A stretch of DNA of 64,000 nucleotides from assembly GCA_022652735.1 (NCBI GenBank), contig JALCRP010000007.1, positions 1-64,000 on the forward strand. The letters are read 5' to 3'. The DNA is from Faecalibacterium sp. GTDB taxonomy: Bacteria; Bacillota; Clostridia; Oscillospirales; Ruminococcaceae. The translations under genes and the position numbers were made by a program. Under the pieces are notes generated by a model. The model ran no database searches, was not told the origin of the DNA, and saw only the letters and a program-made list of their open reading frames with translations. Shown piece by piece: positions 53,101 to 60,128 of the stretch (position 1 is the stretch's first letter; the number at the start of each line of letters is the position of its first letter).

Positions 53101-53301
53101 TGCGGCTGTTTTTTCCGCTTCGTCGCGTGTATCCCGCACTTGCCCGGCCAGCGCAAGCGCCTGCTCGTAGGCGGTGCGCAGCGCCTTAAACGCCTCAGGG
53201 GAATCCTCCGGGTTGGCGCCGGGCAGCTTTTCATGATAGGCCTTCGTAATGGCCGCGCGGTCCGCTGTGGGCGATAACCCCAAAATGTTCCAAATATCCA
53301 T
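50176..53301 (-). CDS. Degenerate J-domain protein with long TPR-like repeat array
   Basis: A 1041-residue soluble protein. Residues 1-50 look like a J-domain ([24 protein letters not shown]...[14 protein letters not shown]), but the HPD tripeptide needed to stimulate Hsp70 reads LPG and the loop is shortened. From about 190 onward there are many helix-pair repeats of about 34 residues with TPR spacing (for example [59 protein letters not shown]). A Cys-rich patch [13 protein letters not shown] lies near the end. ATG 53301 has GGGGAG. It is the first gene of the operon, coupled to the Hsp70. It probably recruits clients or scaffolds the chaperone. Confidence 0.82.
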   Translation of the reverse strand: MDIWNILGLSPTADRAAITKAYHEKLPGANPEDSPEAFKALRTAYEQALALAGQVRDTRDEAEKTAAERWADHLDSLYQEIAARRTPAAWQALLEEDFSLALITRSQARDVLLRYLMEHFFLPQEIWRMLDDFFSLRENVEELYQAFPRDYIEHAVLAGIENDALLPYSLLQGETAAQCDAYLKAYSRCRSALTASAADVAEQCLTEMRNSGAQHPYTLLCEARLALLQQDFAAAEGSANALLAQLPDDPQALLISGQLALHTKDFARAERELLLVTEKEPTLAQAKFDLAASLCGQERYNEAKEIYLKLYRLIPYNSLILEQVHQCNKSILPQREAQAKAAPEDFDNLSELAWCYHQELQEDDALRTLALLPAEQQGTFDYENLASKVYLGSGQMEQALSHLQAWEKAIRAADQTDEQAKSRLPESLRLQAAALASLQRQPEADALLETVTAQWPKDAAAWQMRTQYALEANRLEDALENATHLCDASPGDPYSHYISGVILFRMGRMQESFRCFSAAMQRSGRDAECMLYQARILIGAGQWDDARKLLDDLVFAKVENPTLSYCLARMASHDGDIAKAVEHYLSALPACREKENVPDFAGEVFYRLVCLQYKKRDKKELLGLVDEGLAHDKGSLSLLDLRGDLLREVGRIPEAVAAYEEICRRAPNSTSAFESLGRLYQFCIYDYAKASELYRQQLKNEDTAVVRNLLGLCCQECGRYAEAEQNFLLAVKREPKEFSFRANLAEHYLLTKQYARAERVYRDALALPVLRWANRARLRRQLARLYWRTGRGAEAAAVLEENVTKEFLYSDLLAISDGWARMGDFVRAAQTLERWKALAHPAEGAYCNSRSNLLALQGHYRMAEAVLRFGAQRDRACCRRLAFLYAAQGRFGKAIALYQKLIAAGAAGDVNTLRNFAECLWWAGDDVGAARFARQGLELLARQRSNYNPALYHTQEAAFLIALKDIPRASAALRQAQQCPMCVQCYYGGCKDALGIEGLLQERMGNLEVARALYAQGRQRYPDEFDFTAYWMRLTKRMKQA

Positions 53302-53366
53302 GCCATACTCCCCGCCGGCAAAAATGGATTATGTCGGCTGTTTTGCTGCTGCGATGTATCTTTTTT

Positions 53367-53372
53367 ATTATA
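53367..53372 (-). promoter_or_regulatory. -10 box of the J-TPR/Hsp70 operon
   Basis: A perfect TATAAT on the minus strand about 70 bases before the start codon. The -35 is not clear. Confidence 0.55.
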
Positions 53373-53436
53373 GCGCAGATGCTGCGAAAAATCTATGCAT
53401 GAATAAGGCGCCTACTGGGTGCAGCCGCCGAAAAGC

Positions 53437-53477
53437 AAAAAACAGGCCCGGAAGTCGATTCTCCGGGCCTGTTTTTT
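53437..53477 (-). terminator. Terminator of tRNA-Leu
   Basis: AACAGGCCCGGA / TCCGGGCCTGTT stem with T runs on both sides, starting directly after the CCA end of tRNA-Leu. Confidence 0.88.
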
Positions 53478-53559
53478 TGGTGCGGGAGATGGGGGTTGAA
53501 CCCACACTCCGAAGAACTGGTTCCTAAGACCAGCGCGTCTGCCATTCCGCCACTCCCGC
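53478..53559 (-). tRNA. tRNA-Leu (TAG)
   Basis: An 82-nt type II tRNA on the minus strand: acceptor GCGGGAG/CTCCCGC, anticodon loop CTTAGGA in CTGGT/ACCAG, short variable arm, T-arm GGGTTCAACCC, encoded CCA. Confidence 0.95.
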
Positions 53560-53582
53560 ACAGTAGTTCAGGGACGGCTTTT

Positions 53583-53611
53583 ATTTTAGCAAGAGCGGAA
53601 CACATTGTCAA
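53583..53611 (-). promoter_or_regulatory. Promoter of tRNA-Leu
   Basis: TTGACA and TAAAAT are separated by 17 bases on the minus strand. Confidence 0.85.
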
Positions 53612-53612
53612 A

Positions 53613-53643
53613 TTCATAATCCGGCATGGGGCGGTACATACTG
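53613..53643 (+). promoter_or_regulatory. Possible forespore sigma (SigG/SigF-like) promoter of spoIVB
   Basis: TTCATA and CATACTG are separated by 18 bases, 24 bases before the spoIVB start. The pair resembles the -35 (GNATA-like) and -10 (CATACTA-like) elements of the forespore sigma factors; no housekeeping -10 is seen. Confidence 0.5.
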
Positions 53644-53666
53644 AAAGGGATAAGGAGGCGTCCCGA

Positions 53667-54926
53667 ATGCTGTTTTGTCATGGACGCAGGCCGGCGCGGG
53701 GCCGGCGCAGCATCGCCGGTGCGCTGCTGGTATGCTTATGCTATCTCATGGTGGCCGCCGCGGCCGGCCTCGGCTGGGTGTATTACAGCCTGCCGGATAC
53801 CATCTATGTCGAGCGCGGCCAGCAGGTACACATTGCGCGGCTGCCTTATATTACGGCGCTGGAAGACATCGGCGCGCGCAATGCGGCCGCTACGGAAGAG
53901 ACGGGAAGCTATAATACAACGCTTGCGCTGGGCGGGGTTCTGCCGGTAAAAACGGTGCGTACCGTGGTGACGGAACGGCCCGTTGTAACGGTATGCGGCA
54001 GCCCGTTCGGCATTAAAATGTTTTCAAACGGCGCGCTGGTCGTCGCTTTTACGGATATTTCCACGCCTTACGGCGAAGCAAACCCCGCCAAGGAGGCCGG
54101 GCTGCATCTGGGCGATCTGGTGGTAAGCGTGGGCGGCAGCGAGACACACTCGAATGAGGAGCTGGCCGATGCAATCCGCGCCTCGGATGGCAACCCGGCC
54201 AAGGTAGTGTTTATCCGCGAAGGCGAACAGCGTACCACAACGATTACGCCTGTACAGGATGAGGCGGGCGCATGGAAAACCGGGATGTGGGTGCGAGATT
54301 CCTCCGCCGGTGTCGGGACGCTGACTTTTGTGGACGAAAGCCTTGGCGTGTTTGCGGGGCTGGGCCACTCCATCAGCGATAGCGATACGGGCCAGAGCAT
54401 CACGCTGCGCACCGGCGAGATCGTGGCCTGCCATATCATTGGCTATACCAAGGGCATTGCGGGCAGCCCCGGCGAGCTGCGCGGGCAATTTGATACGGGG
54501 CTTTCCATCGGAACAATTTGCATGAACGGGTCTGTGGGCGTATACGGCACGACGCGCAGCGCCTTTTCCGGCCAGCAGACGGAAGTGGCTTTTGCACAGG
54601 AAGTAACCGAAGGCCCGGCCCAGATCTGGACGACGATCGACGGCGAAGCGCCGCAGACGTATAACGTCCAGATCGAGCGCATCAGCTATGCCCAAGATAA
54701 TGAAAACCGCAACCTTGTGCTGCATGTGACAGACCCCGCACTTCTGGAAGCGACGGGCGGCATTGTGCAGGGGATGAGCGGCAGCCCGATTTTGCAAAAC
54801 GGGCGCCTTGTCGGGGCCGTGACGCATGTGCTTGTTAACGACCCGACGCGCGGCTACGGCATTTTTGCCGAGACGATGCTGGAACAGGCACAGGATGTGG
54901 CAGATCATGCGCACAATGCCGCATAA
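53667..54926 (+). CDS. spoIVB: SpoIVB sporulation signalling protease (PDZ, S55)
   Basis: A 419-residue membrane-anchored serine protease that, in Bacillus, is secreted from the forespore and triggers SigK activation. It shows an N-terminal helix (about 16-42), a PDZ domain (about 105-195, GIKMFSNGALVVAFTD then GLHLGDLVVSVGG) and the S55 peptidase. The latter has the catalytic His in AGLGHSISDSD (H234) and the serine in QGMSGSPIL (371-374). RGYGIF near the end is also conserved. ATG 53667 follows AAGGAGG; the longer frame overlaps the tRNA promoter. It is clear evidence for a sporulating lineage. Confidence 0.93.
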   Translation: MLFCHGRRPARGRRSIAGALLVCLCYLMVAAAAGLGWVYYSLPDTIYVERGQQVHIARLPYITALEDIGARNAAATEETGSYNTTLALGGVLPVKTVRTVVTERPVVTVCGSPFGIKMFSNGALVVAFTDISTPYGEANPAKEAGLHLGDLVVSVGGSETHSNEELADAIRASDGNPAKVVFIREGEQRTTTITPVQDEAGAWKTGMWVRDSSAGVGTLTFVDESLGVFAGLGHSISDSDTGQSITLRTGEIVACHIIGYTKGIAGSPGELRGQFDTGLSIGTICMNGSVGVYGTTRSAFSGQQTEVAFAQEVTEGPAQIWTTIDGEAPQTYNVQIERISYAQDNENRNLVLHVTDPALLEATGGIVQGMSGSPILQNGRLVGAVTHVLVNDPTRGYGIFAETMLEQAQDVADHAHNAA

Positions 54927-54954
54927 CGAAAAAACCAAAAACTGATCTGTTTTC

Positions 54955-54983
54955 TTGCAAAAAACTTTTGTTTTTGTTAGAAT
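54955..54983 (+). promoter_or_regulatory. Promoter of the Ala-rich hypothetical gene
   Basis: TTGCAA and TAGAAT are separated by 17 bases. Confidence 0.75.
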
Positions 54984-55014
54984 GGACGCAGGAACGCAGA
55001 AAGGGGGATTTTTC

Positions 55015-55710
55015 GTGCAGATGCAAACTACAAGCGGTGTGCTGACGCGCTTGGCCGGGCTGTATCTCGGCCCGCAGGCCGGCGCAAAAGAAAATACCGC
55101 CCAAGGCAGCATGGTGCTGCAGACGGCCGCGCAAAACGCAGCGGAAAGCAAGCCCACAGATACGCTTACGCTAAGCGAAGAAGCCCGCGCCTATCTGCAA
55201 TCGGATACCAAGGCGGCCGCCGCCTCGGACGATGAAACGGCCGAAGCCGGCAGCACACAGGCATCTTCTGCCGCAAACGGCGAGCAAACCGCCGCTTCGC
55301 AGGATACCGCCGAGGACGACAGCGCCGAAAAACAATCTCTGCGGGAGCAATTTGATGCGGCAGACGCCGAAGCCAAGGCCGAGGCGGACAAGTGGGAAGA
55401 AAAGCTGAAGTGCTTGAAGATCATGGCGAATATGGTCTCGGGCAAGGCCGTGCCTACGCAGGATCAGCAGTATCTGTGCAAGCATGATACGGAAATGTAT
55501 GCAAAGGCTTTAACGCTGCGCGCCGTGGCGCCGCACAGCCGGCAAAAGGCAAAGCAGGTGACGGACGACGAGGATTTTGCAGGCAGCGCTGCCTTGCAGG
55601 CCGATGCCGAAACGGGTGAAAGCTCTGCTTCAGCCGCCACAGATGTCGCTGCGCTACTGCAAAACGTAAGTGAAACATCATCTGCCGCCGCAGGGGCGGC
55701 GCAGGCATAA
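55015..55710 (+). CDS. Ala/Glu-rich hypothetical protein
   Basis: A 231-residue low-complexity, acidic protein without signal peptide or helix through the membrane. A short ordered start (residues 1-55, ending DTLTLSEEARAYL) is followed by an Ala/Ser/Asp-rich disordered segment (about 65-110). A charged coiled-coil-like helix comes next (REQFDAADAEAKAEADKWEEKLK), then a compact part with KIMANMVSGKAVPTQDQQYL. Not recognised. GTG 55015 follows AAAGGGGG; ATG 55021 is the alternative. It has its own promoter and terminator, so it is a real single gene of unknown role. Confidence 0.6.
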   Translation: MQMQTTSGVLTRLAGLYLGPQAGAKENTAQGSMVLQTAAQNAAESKPTDTLTLSEEARAYLQSDTKAAAASDDETAEAGSTQASSAANGEQTAASQDTAEDDSAEKQSLREQFDAADAEAKAEADKWEEKLKCLKIMANMVSGKAVPTQDQQYLCKHDTEMYAKALTLRAVAPHSRQKAKQVTDDEDFAGSAALQADAETGESSASAATDVAALLQNVSETSSAAAGAAQA

Positions 55711-55724
55711 GATAAATATAGAAC

Positions 55725-55754
55725 AAGGGCCGACAGAATGTCGGCTCTTTTTTT
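55725..55754 (+). terminator. Terminator of the Ala-rich hypothetical gene
   Basis: AGGGCCGACA / TGTCGGCTCT stem with GAA loop, then TTTTTTT. Confidence 0.85.
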
Positions 55755-55836
55755 CGGCAATTTTACGGATATGGGAACTTCAAAACTGGCATTTTGACAA
55801 AAAATGCGCGAGACTGAAAAAAAAGGAAAAGAACCG

Positions 55837-55865
55837 TTGACAGTCGCGGGCGCACTCTTTATGAT
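55837..55865 (+). promoter_or_regulatory. Promoter of the hydrogenase operon
   Basis: TTGACA and TATGAT are separated by 17 bases, giving a 5' leader of about 95 bases that is AT-rich and contains no clear hairpin. Confidence 0.8.
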
Positions 55866-55965
55866 AAAGAAGATTGTTAAGAAAATATTCATAAATAGAT
55901 TTTCTGCTCGTTCCGGGCACAGGCACTATATATTGTAGCAATCGGGCAGGCAGAAGGAGGAAACC

Positions 55966-57048
55966 ATGAGTTATGTCATTCCCATCGGGCCGTATCATCC
56001 TTCTTTGGAGGAGCCGGTTCACGCAAAACTGATCGTTGAAGGCGAACAGATCAAAGATGCAGAGGTGTTTGTAGGCTACAATCACCGCGGCATCGAAAAG
56101 CTCGCGATGGAGCGCAACTTTATCCAGACGATTACGCTCGTCGAGCGTGTATGCGGCATTTGTTCTCATTCCCATGCATGGACATACTGCCGCTGCATCG
56201 AGCATATCGCGGGCATGGAGGTGCCAAAGCGCGCCCAGTATATCCGCGACATTATCGAGGAGCTGGAGCGCATCCATTCGCATCTTCTGTGGCTGGGCGT
56301 GGCCTGCCATATCGTCGGGCACGACAGCATGTTTATGCAGATATGGAACGACCGCGAGGATACGATGGACTTGCTGGAAGCGCTGACGGGCAACCGCGTC
56401 AACTACGCGATGAACATCATCGGCGGTGTGCGGCGCGACATCGATGCCGACCAGAAAGCCACGGCGCTGCGGTGCATGGATGAGCTGGAAGAACGCATGA
56501 AGCGTATGCGGGATTTCCTCGTCAACGACAAAACGATTGCCATGCGCACCAAGGGCGTCGGCGTACTTACGACAGAGGATGCCGTGCGCATGGGCGCCGA
56601 GGGGCCGCATGCCCGCGCTTCCAATGTGAAGATGGATGTGCGCAAGGACAGCCCTTACTCTTCTTACGAGGATTTTGATTTTGCCCTTTGCACGTATGAC
56701 AGTTGCGATGTGTTCGCGCGCGTTGTCGTGCGGGTGCTCGAAGTATTCGAGAGCATCAAGATCATCCGTCAGGCGCTTAACAACCTGCCGGATACTCCGC
56801 TGAATCTCGGCAACCGCATCCCGCAGGTGCCGGCCGGTGAGTTTGTGGCACGGCACGAGGCGCCCCGCGGCCATCTGGTTTATAAAGTTGTAACGAACGG
56901 CGGCCCCACCAACGCGCGTGTGTCTATCCATGTGCCGACTTTCCGTAACGCGCCGACGATCCCGACGATGCTGCGCGGCAACACGGTGGCTGATGCGGGC
57001 CTGATCGTTGCCTCGATCGACCCTTGTTTCAGCTGCATGGATTGCTGA
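55966..57048 (+). CDS. mbhL: Group 4 [NiFe]-hydrogenase large (catalytic) subunit
   Basis: A 360-residue homologue of MbhL/EchE/NuoD. The two Cys pairs that bind the Ni-Fe centre are both present: C63-x2-C66 in RVCGICSHSH and C354-x2-C357 in DPCFSCMDC. It is therefore a hydrogenase, not the NuoD of complex I, which lacks them. The protein ends three residues after the last ligand, so there is no cleavable C-terminal extension and no maturation protease is needed. ATG 55966 has AAGGAGG. It is first in the operon, whereas in Pyrococcus mbh this gene comes near the end. hypA follows at once. Confidence 0.92.
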   Translation: MSYVIPIGPYHPSLEEPVHAKLIVEGEQIKDAEVFVGYNHRGIEKLAMERNFIQTITLVERVCGICSHSHAWTYCRCIEHIAGMEVPKRAQYIRDIIEELERIHSHLLWLGVACHIVGHDSMFMQIWNDREDTMDLLEALTGNRVNYAMNIIGGVRRDIDADQKATALRCMDELEERMKRMRDFLVNDKTIAMRTKGVGVLTTEDAVRMGAEGPHARASNVKMDVRKDSPYSSYEDFDFALCTYDSCDVFARVVVRVLEVFESIKIIRQALNNLPDTPLNLGNRIPQVPAGEFVARHEAPRGHLVYKVVTNGGPTNARVSIHVPTFRNAPTIPTMLRGNTVADAGLIVASIDPCFSCMDC

Positions 57049-57059
57049 AGGATACCCCT

Positions 57060-57401
57060 ATGCACGAAATGGCCATTACCCAAAGTATTCTCGATATTGT
57101 ACTTTCGGCGGGCAAAGATGCCGGCGCACAGCATGTACGCGCGATCCGGCTGAAAACCGGCGCCTACTCGGATGTCGTGCCGTCGCTTGTGCAGGAGTGC
57201 TTTGATCTGCTTGCCCGAGGCAGTATCGCCGAGCATGCCGTGCTGCACTTTGAGGCGCTGCCCTTAATTGTGCGGTGCCGTGGCTGCGGCTGGCAGGGAG
57301 AGATCGAAAAACGGCATATCGCCTGCAAGGCCTGCGGCGGGCAGGATCTCGAGATGCTTTCGGGACGCGAATTTTATGTGGACAGCATCGAGGCGGAATA
57401 A
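57060..57401 (+). CDS. hypA: Hydrogenase nickel-insertion protein HypA
   Basis: A 113-residue metallochaperone delivering Ni2+ to the hydrogenase large subunit. The N-terminal MHE carries the nickel-binding His2. The zinc site is formed by C73-x2-C76 and C89-x2-C92. ATG 57060 comes 11 bases after the mbhL stop. Being inside the structural operon links its supply to enzyme synthesis; hypB-F are not in the window and must lie elsewhere. Confidence 0.93.
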   Translation: MHEMAITQSILDIVLSAGKDAGAQHVRAIRLKTGAYSDVVPSLVQECFDLLARGSIAEHAVLHFEALPLIVRCRGCGWQGEIEKRHIACKACGGQDLEMLSGREFYVDSIEAE

Positions 57402-57450
57402 CGCCCGATGAAAAGGGCCGCGGCGGCGGCCCCAATAAGGAGGAAAACCT

Positions 57451-57972
57451 ATGATGAAAACAACGGTGAAGGGCGTTGTGGCGACCTTTATCCCGTGCTT
57501 TCTCTTTTGGATGCTGCTGACGATGTCGGTGGCGCCGCGGGAGCTGATCGGCGGGGTAGTGGTGTGCTTGGCAACGGCGATCTTCACGGCAAAGTTCTTT
57601 GTGCACAGCGAGCCGTATAAGCTGCTCAACCCTGTGCGCTTTGTGCTAATGCTCGTTTATCTTTTCGTGATCTTCTTTTGGGAAGTCATCAAGGCAAACG
57701 TTTCGATGGCGATCACGGTGCTGGGCAATAAGCCCATCAAACAAGGGATCGTAAAAGTGCCTGTCGAGGGCATCACCAATCACTATGCGCTGGCCCTTTT
57801 GGCCGATTGCATCACTCTAACGCCCGGCACGATCACGATGGATGTGATTGATGAGGACGGCAAGATCAGCATGTATATCAACTGGCTCACCATGACGGAA
57901 ACCGACCGCGTAAAGGCCGGCGAAATCATCAAGGGTCGCATGGAAAGATGGATTCGGAGGATTTGGGCATGA
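57451..57972 (+). CDS. mrpE: MrpE/MnhE-like antiporter subunit
   Basis: A 173-residue membrane protein with about three helices in the first 85 residues and a soluble C-terminal domain. VEGITNHYALALLADCITLTPGTITMDV is the MnhE signature. It is a subunit of the Mrp-type Na+/H+ antiporter module used by Mbh hydrogenases for ion pumping. ATG 57451 follows AAGGAGG. The stop overlaps the next ATG (ATGA), starting a run of tightly coupled genes. Confidence 0.9.
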   Translation: MMKTTVKGVVATFIPCFLFWMLLTMSVAPRELIGGVVVCLATAIFTAKFFVHSEPYKLLNPVRFVLMLVYLFVIFFWEVIKANVSMAITVLGNKPIKQGIVKVPVEGITNHYALALLADCITLTPGTITMDVIDEDGKISMYINWLTMTETDRVKAGEIIKGRMERWIRRIWA

Positions 57973-58229
57973 TGAAAAATGTGATGATCGTCGGGGCCAT
58001 CTGCTATGCGGTGCTCGCGATTGTGCTGTTTTATCGGCTGATCGTCGGCCCGAAAGCCGCTGATCGGATGCTGGCGGCGGACGCCATCGATAACCTGACC
58101 TGCCTGATGCTGGGCTTTTACTCGCTTTATTCCGGCCGCGGCATCTACCTTGACATCGCGATTGTTACCGCGCTGCTGGGCTTTATCAGCACGGTGTTCG
58201 TTGCGCGGTATCTCGAAGGGAGGCTGTAA
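57969..58229 (+). CDS. mrpF: MrpF/MnhF-like antiporter subunit
   Basis: An 86-residue protein with three helices. FYRLIVGPKAADRMLAADAIDNLTCLMLGF is the MrpF pattern, including the DR and D residues near the membrane. ATG 57969 follows CGGAGG and overlaps the mrpE stop. It is part of the small-subunit block E-F-G of the antiporter module. Confidence 0.9.
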   Translation: MMKNVMIVGAICYAVLAIVLFYRLIVGPKAADRMLAADAIDNLTCLMLGFYSLYSGRGIYLDIAIVTALLGFISTVFVARYLEGRL

Positions 58230-58231
58230 GC

Positions 58232-58588
58232 ATGGAACTGGGTGTAACTGTTGCCAGCGGCATTGCGCTGGCGGTCGGCGTGTTTTTTGCGTTTGTCGGC
58301 GTGGTGGGTATTTTGCGCTTTCCGGATTTCTTTGCCCGCTCGCAGGCGGCAACCTGCATTACGACGCTGGGCACGATCGGCGCCATGATCGCCGCCCTGA
58401 TTTATGCGGTGGCAAGCGGATATTCTACGATCGTGATCGTGAAGCTGCTAGTGATCGGGCTGATGATTGTGGCGACAAGCGCAGTTTCCGGGCATGCGCT
58501 GGAAAAGGGTAACTACCGGCGCGGCCACCGTGCAACGGGCGGCTTTGCTGAGGACGATTACGGAAAGGATGGTTTCAATGAAAACTGA
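58232..58588 (+). CDS. mrpG: MrpG/MnhG-like antiporter subunit
   Basis: A 118-residue protein with three helices. FVGVVGILRFPDFFARSQAATCITTLGT is the MnhG signature. The C-terminal tail is charged and cytoplasmic. ATG 58232 lies two bases after the mrpF stop, with AAGGGAGG upstream. The end overlaps the next gene by 11 bases. Confidence 0.9.
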   Translation: MELGVTVASGIALAVGVFFAFVGVVGILRFPDFFARSQAATCITTLGTIGAMIAALIYAVASGYSTIVIVKLLVIGLMIVATSAVSGHALEKGNYRRGHRATGGFAEDDYGKDGFNEN

Positions 58589-58847
58589 GTTTCTTTCTGT
58601 GCTGAATATTTTGGTGCTGCTGGGCGCGGTTTTGTCCGCGCTGGTTGCCGTGGAAGCCAAGCGTATTCTGGATTCGGTTATTGCGCTGGGCGCGGCCGGC
58701 AGCTTTATGGCTGTAGAATTTTTGTTTTTGCAGGCGCCGGATGTGGCCATCGCAGAGGCGGCCGTCGGCGCCGTGCTGGGCACGGTTTTGTACATCATTG
58801 CGCTGCGTAAAGTAATGGGAAAAGACAGGGAGGATGAAAACGAATGA
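58578..58847 (+). CDS. mbhD: DUF4040 / MbhD-like subunit
   Basis: An 89-residue protein with three helices. RILDSVIALGAAGSFMAVEFLFLQAPDVAIAEAAVGAVLGT matches DUF4040, which corresponds to part of the C-terminal region of large MrpA and to separate MbhD in Mbh. ATG 58578 is chosen over 58569 because GAAAGGA gives eight-base spacing. It helps form the proton or sodium path of the antiporter module. Confidence 0.85.
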   Translation: MKTEFLSVLNILVLLGAVLSALVAVEAKRILDSVIALGAAGSFMAVEFLFLQAPDVAIAEAAVGAVLGTVLYIIALRKVMGKDREDENE

Positions 58848-59293
58848 TGCATCACAGAAAAATCCCTGTTGAGTTGGCGGAACCTTCCGACAACGGCCGG
58901 CTTTTGTCGGTGCGCAATGTGGTTTTGGCCGTTGCGCTGGCGGTTATTTTGATCGTCGGCATCGTTGGCTCGGTTCAGCTGGGCAAGCTTGCCCCGACCT
59001 TTAACGGCAAGGTGGATGTGGCCGCTTTGCAAAACGACCCTACTGCATATGACCTGAAGGATGCAGACGGCGCGGCCTATGTGATCGTTGCCCAAAACGA
59101 GGATAAGACGGCAGCGGAAAATGTCTGCTTTTCCGTTGTGTTCAACTTCCGCGGATACGATACGATGGGCGAAAGCTTTATTCTGATCGCGGCCATCGCG
59201 GGCAGCCTTTGCATCCTGCGCGCCGAAAAGCCCGTTCAGGCGCCGATCGAGCAGCAGGCAGAAGAAAAGAAAGAGGGAGGCGAGCAACAATGA
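58844..59293 (+). CDS. mbhE: MbhE-like (MrpA C-terminal type) subunit
   Basis: A 149-residue protein. One helix near residue 27-46, an extracytoplasmic stretch, then a C-terminal helix with NFRGYDTMGESFILIAAIAGSLCIL. The RGYDTMGE motif is the hallmark of MbhE and the end of MrpA. The tail is Glu/Lys-rich. ATG 58844 (ATG ATG) overlaps the previous stop behind GGGAGG. Confidence 0.85.
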   Translation: MMHHRKIPVELAEPSDNGRLLSVRNVVLAVALAVILIVGIVGSVQLGKLAPTFNGKVDVAALQNDPTAYDLKDADGAAYVIVAQNEDKTAAENVCFSVVFNFRGYDTMGESFILIAAIAGSLCILRAEKPVQAPIEQQAEEKKEGGEQQ

Positions 59294-59784
59294 ACTCCGA
59301 ACCTTCTTTGCAGCCAAAGAAAAAGGCCCTTGGTATTATCGTGCGCAACGGCGCAAACCTGTTTTTGCCGCTGGCATGTACGTTTGGAGGCTATGTGATC
59401 CTGCACGGGGATTCCTCGCCGGGCGGCGGCTTTCAGGGCGGCGTTTTGGTCGCGGCGGCCGTGCTGCTGGTGTTTTTGGGCTACGGCGGGCAGAAGCTTT
59501 CCACGACCTTTCAGGAGAGCTTTCTGCACAATTCTGAAACTGTGGCCGAGATTATGTATGTAGCGATCGGCCTGATTGGCGTGATCGTCGGGCTGAACTT
59601 TGCCGTGAACTTTGTCAGCACCACATTTCATCTCGAGACGGCTGTGCTGATGAACGATGCGGTCGGCTATCACGTTATGGCCGGCATCGGCTGCCTGTTG
59701 ATTATGATGCTCGGCATCCTGGGCACCAGCGAAAGCGCGCCTGCGCCGCAGGCACAAACGAAAGAGGAGGAAGAAAAGAAATGA
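59290..59784 (+). CDS. mrpB: MrpB/MnhB-like antiporter subunit (MbhF type)
   Basis: A 164-residue protein with four helices. GGYVILHGDSSPGGGFQGGVLVAAAVLL is the MnhB signature (HG.SSPGGGFQ). ATG 59290 overlaps the previous stop and has GGGAGGCG upstream. It corresponds to MbhF in the Pyrococcus complex. Confidence 0.92.
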   Translation: MNSEPSLQPKKKALGIIVRNGANLFLPLACTFGGYVILHGDSSPGGGFQGGVLVAAAVLLVFLGYGGQKLSTTFQESFLHNSETVAEIMYVAIGLIGVIVGLNFAVNFVSTTFHLETAVLMNDAVGYHVMAGIGCLLIMMLGILGTSESAPAPQAQTKEEEEKK

Positions 59785-60128
59785 CGCTGAACTACATTGT
59801 CTCCTTTCTTTTCATCGTACTGGGCCTGTACTGCATCATCACCAAGCACAACCTGTTTAAGGTTGTGATCGGCATGTCGATTGTAGATTACGGCACCAAC
59901 CTGCTGATCGTCTCGATCGGCGCCACAAACGGCGGCACGGCCCCGGTTTATGCGGCGGGCGAGGTGCCCGCGGGCACCGTCTTTGTCGACCCGATCCCGA
60001 TGGCGCTGACGCTGACAAGCATCGTCATCGGCGCCTGCATTACGGCGATGGCGCTGGCCTTTGTCATCAAGATGAACGAGCAGTATCATACGCTCGATAC
60101 CCGCAAGATTCGGAGGTTGAATGGCTGA
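59781..60128 (+). CDS. mrpC: MrpC/NuoK-like subunit (MbhG type)
   Basis: A 115-residue protein with three helices. FIVLGLYCIITKHNLFKVVIGMSIVDYGTNLLIVSIG and PIPMALTLTSIVIGACITAMALAFVI match MnhC/NuoK. Conserved Glu of NuoK is replaced by Asp (SIVDYG) in the second helix. ATG 59781 overlaps the previous stop; the end overlaps the next gene by eight bases. Confidence 0.9.
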   Translation: MTLNYIVSFLFIVLGLYCIITKHNLFKVVIGMSIVDYGTNLLIVSIGATNGGTAPVYAAGEVPAGTVFVDPIPMALTLTSIVIGACITAMALAFVIKMNEQYHTLDTRKIRRLNG

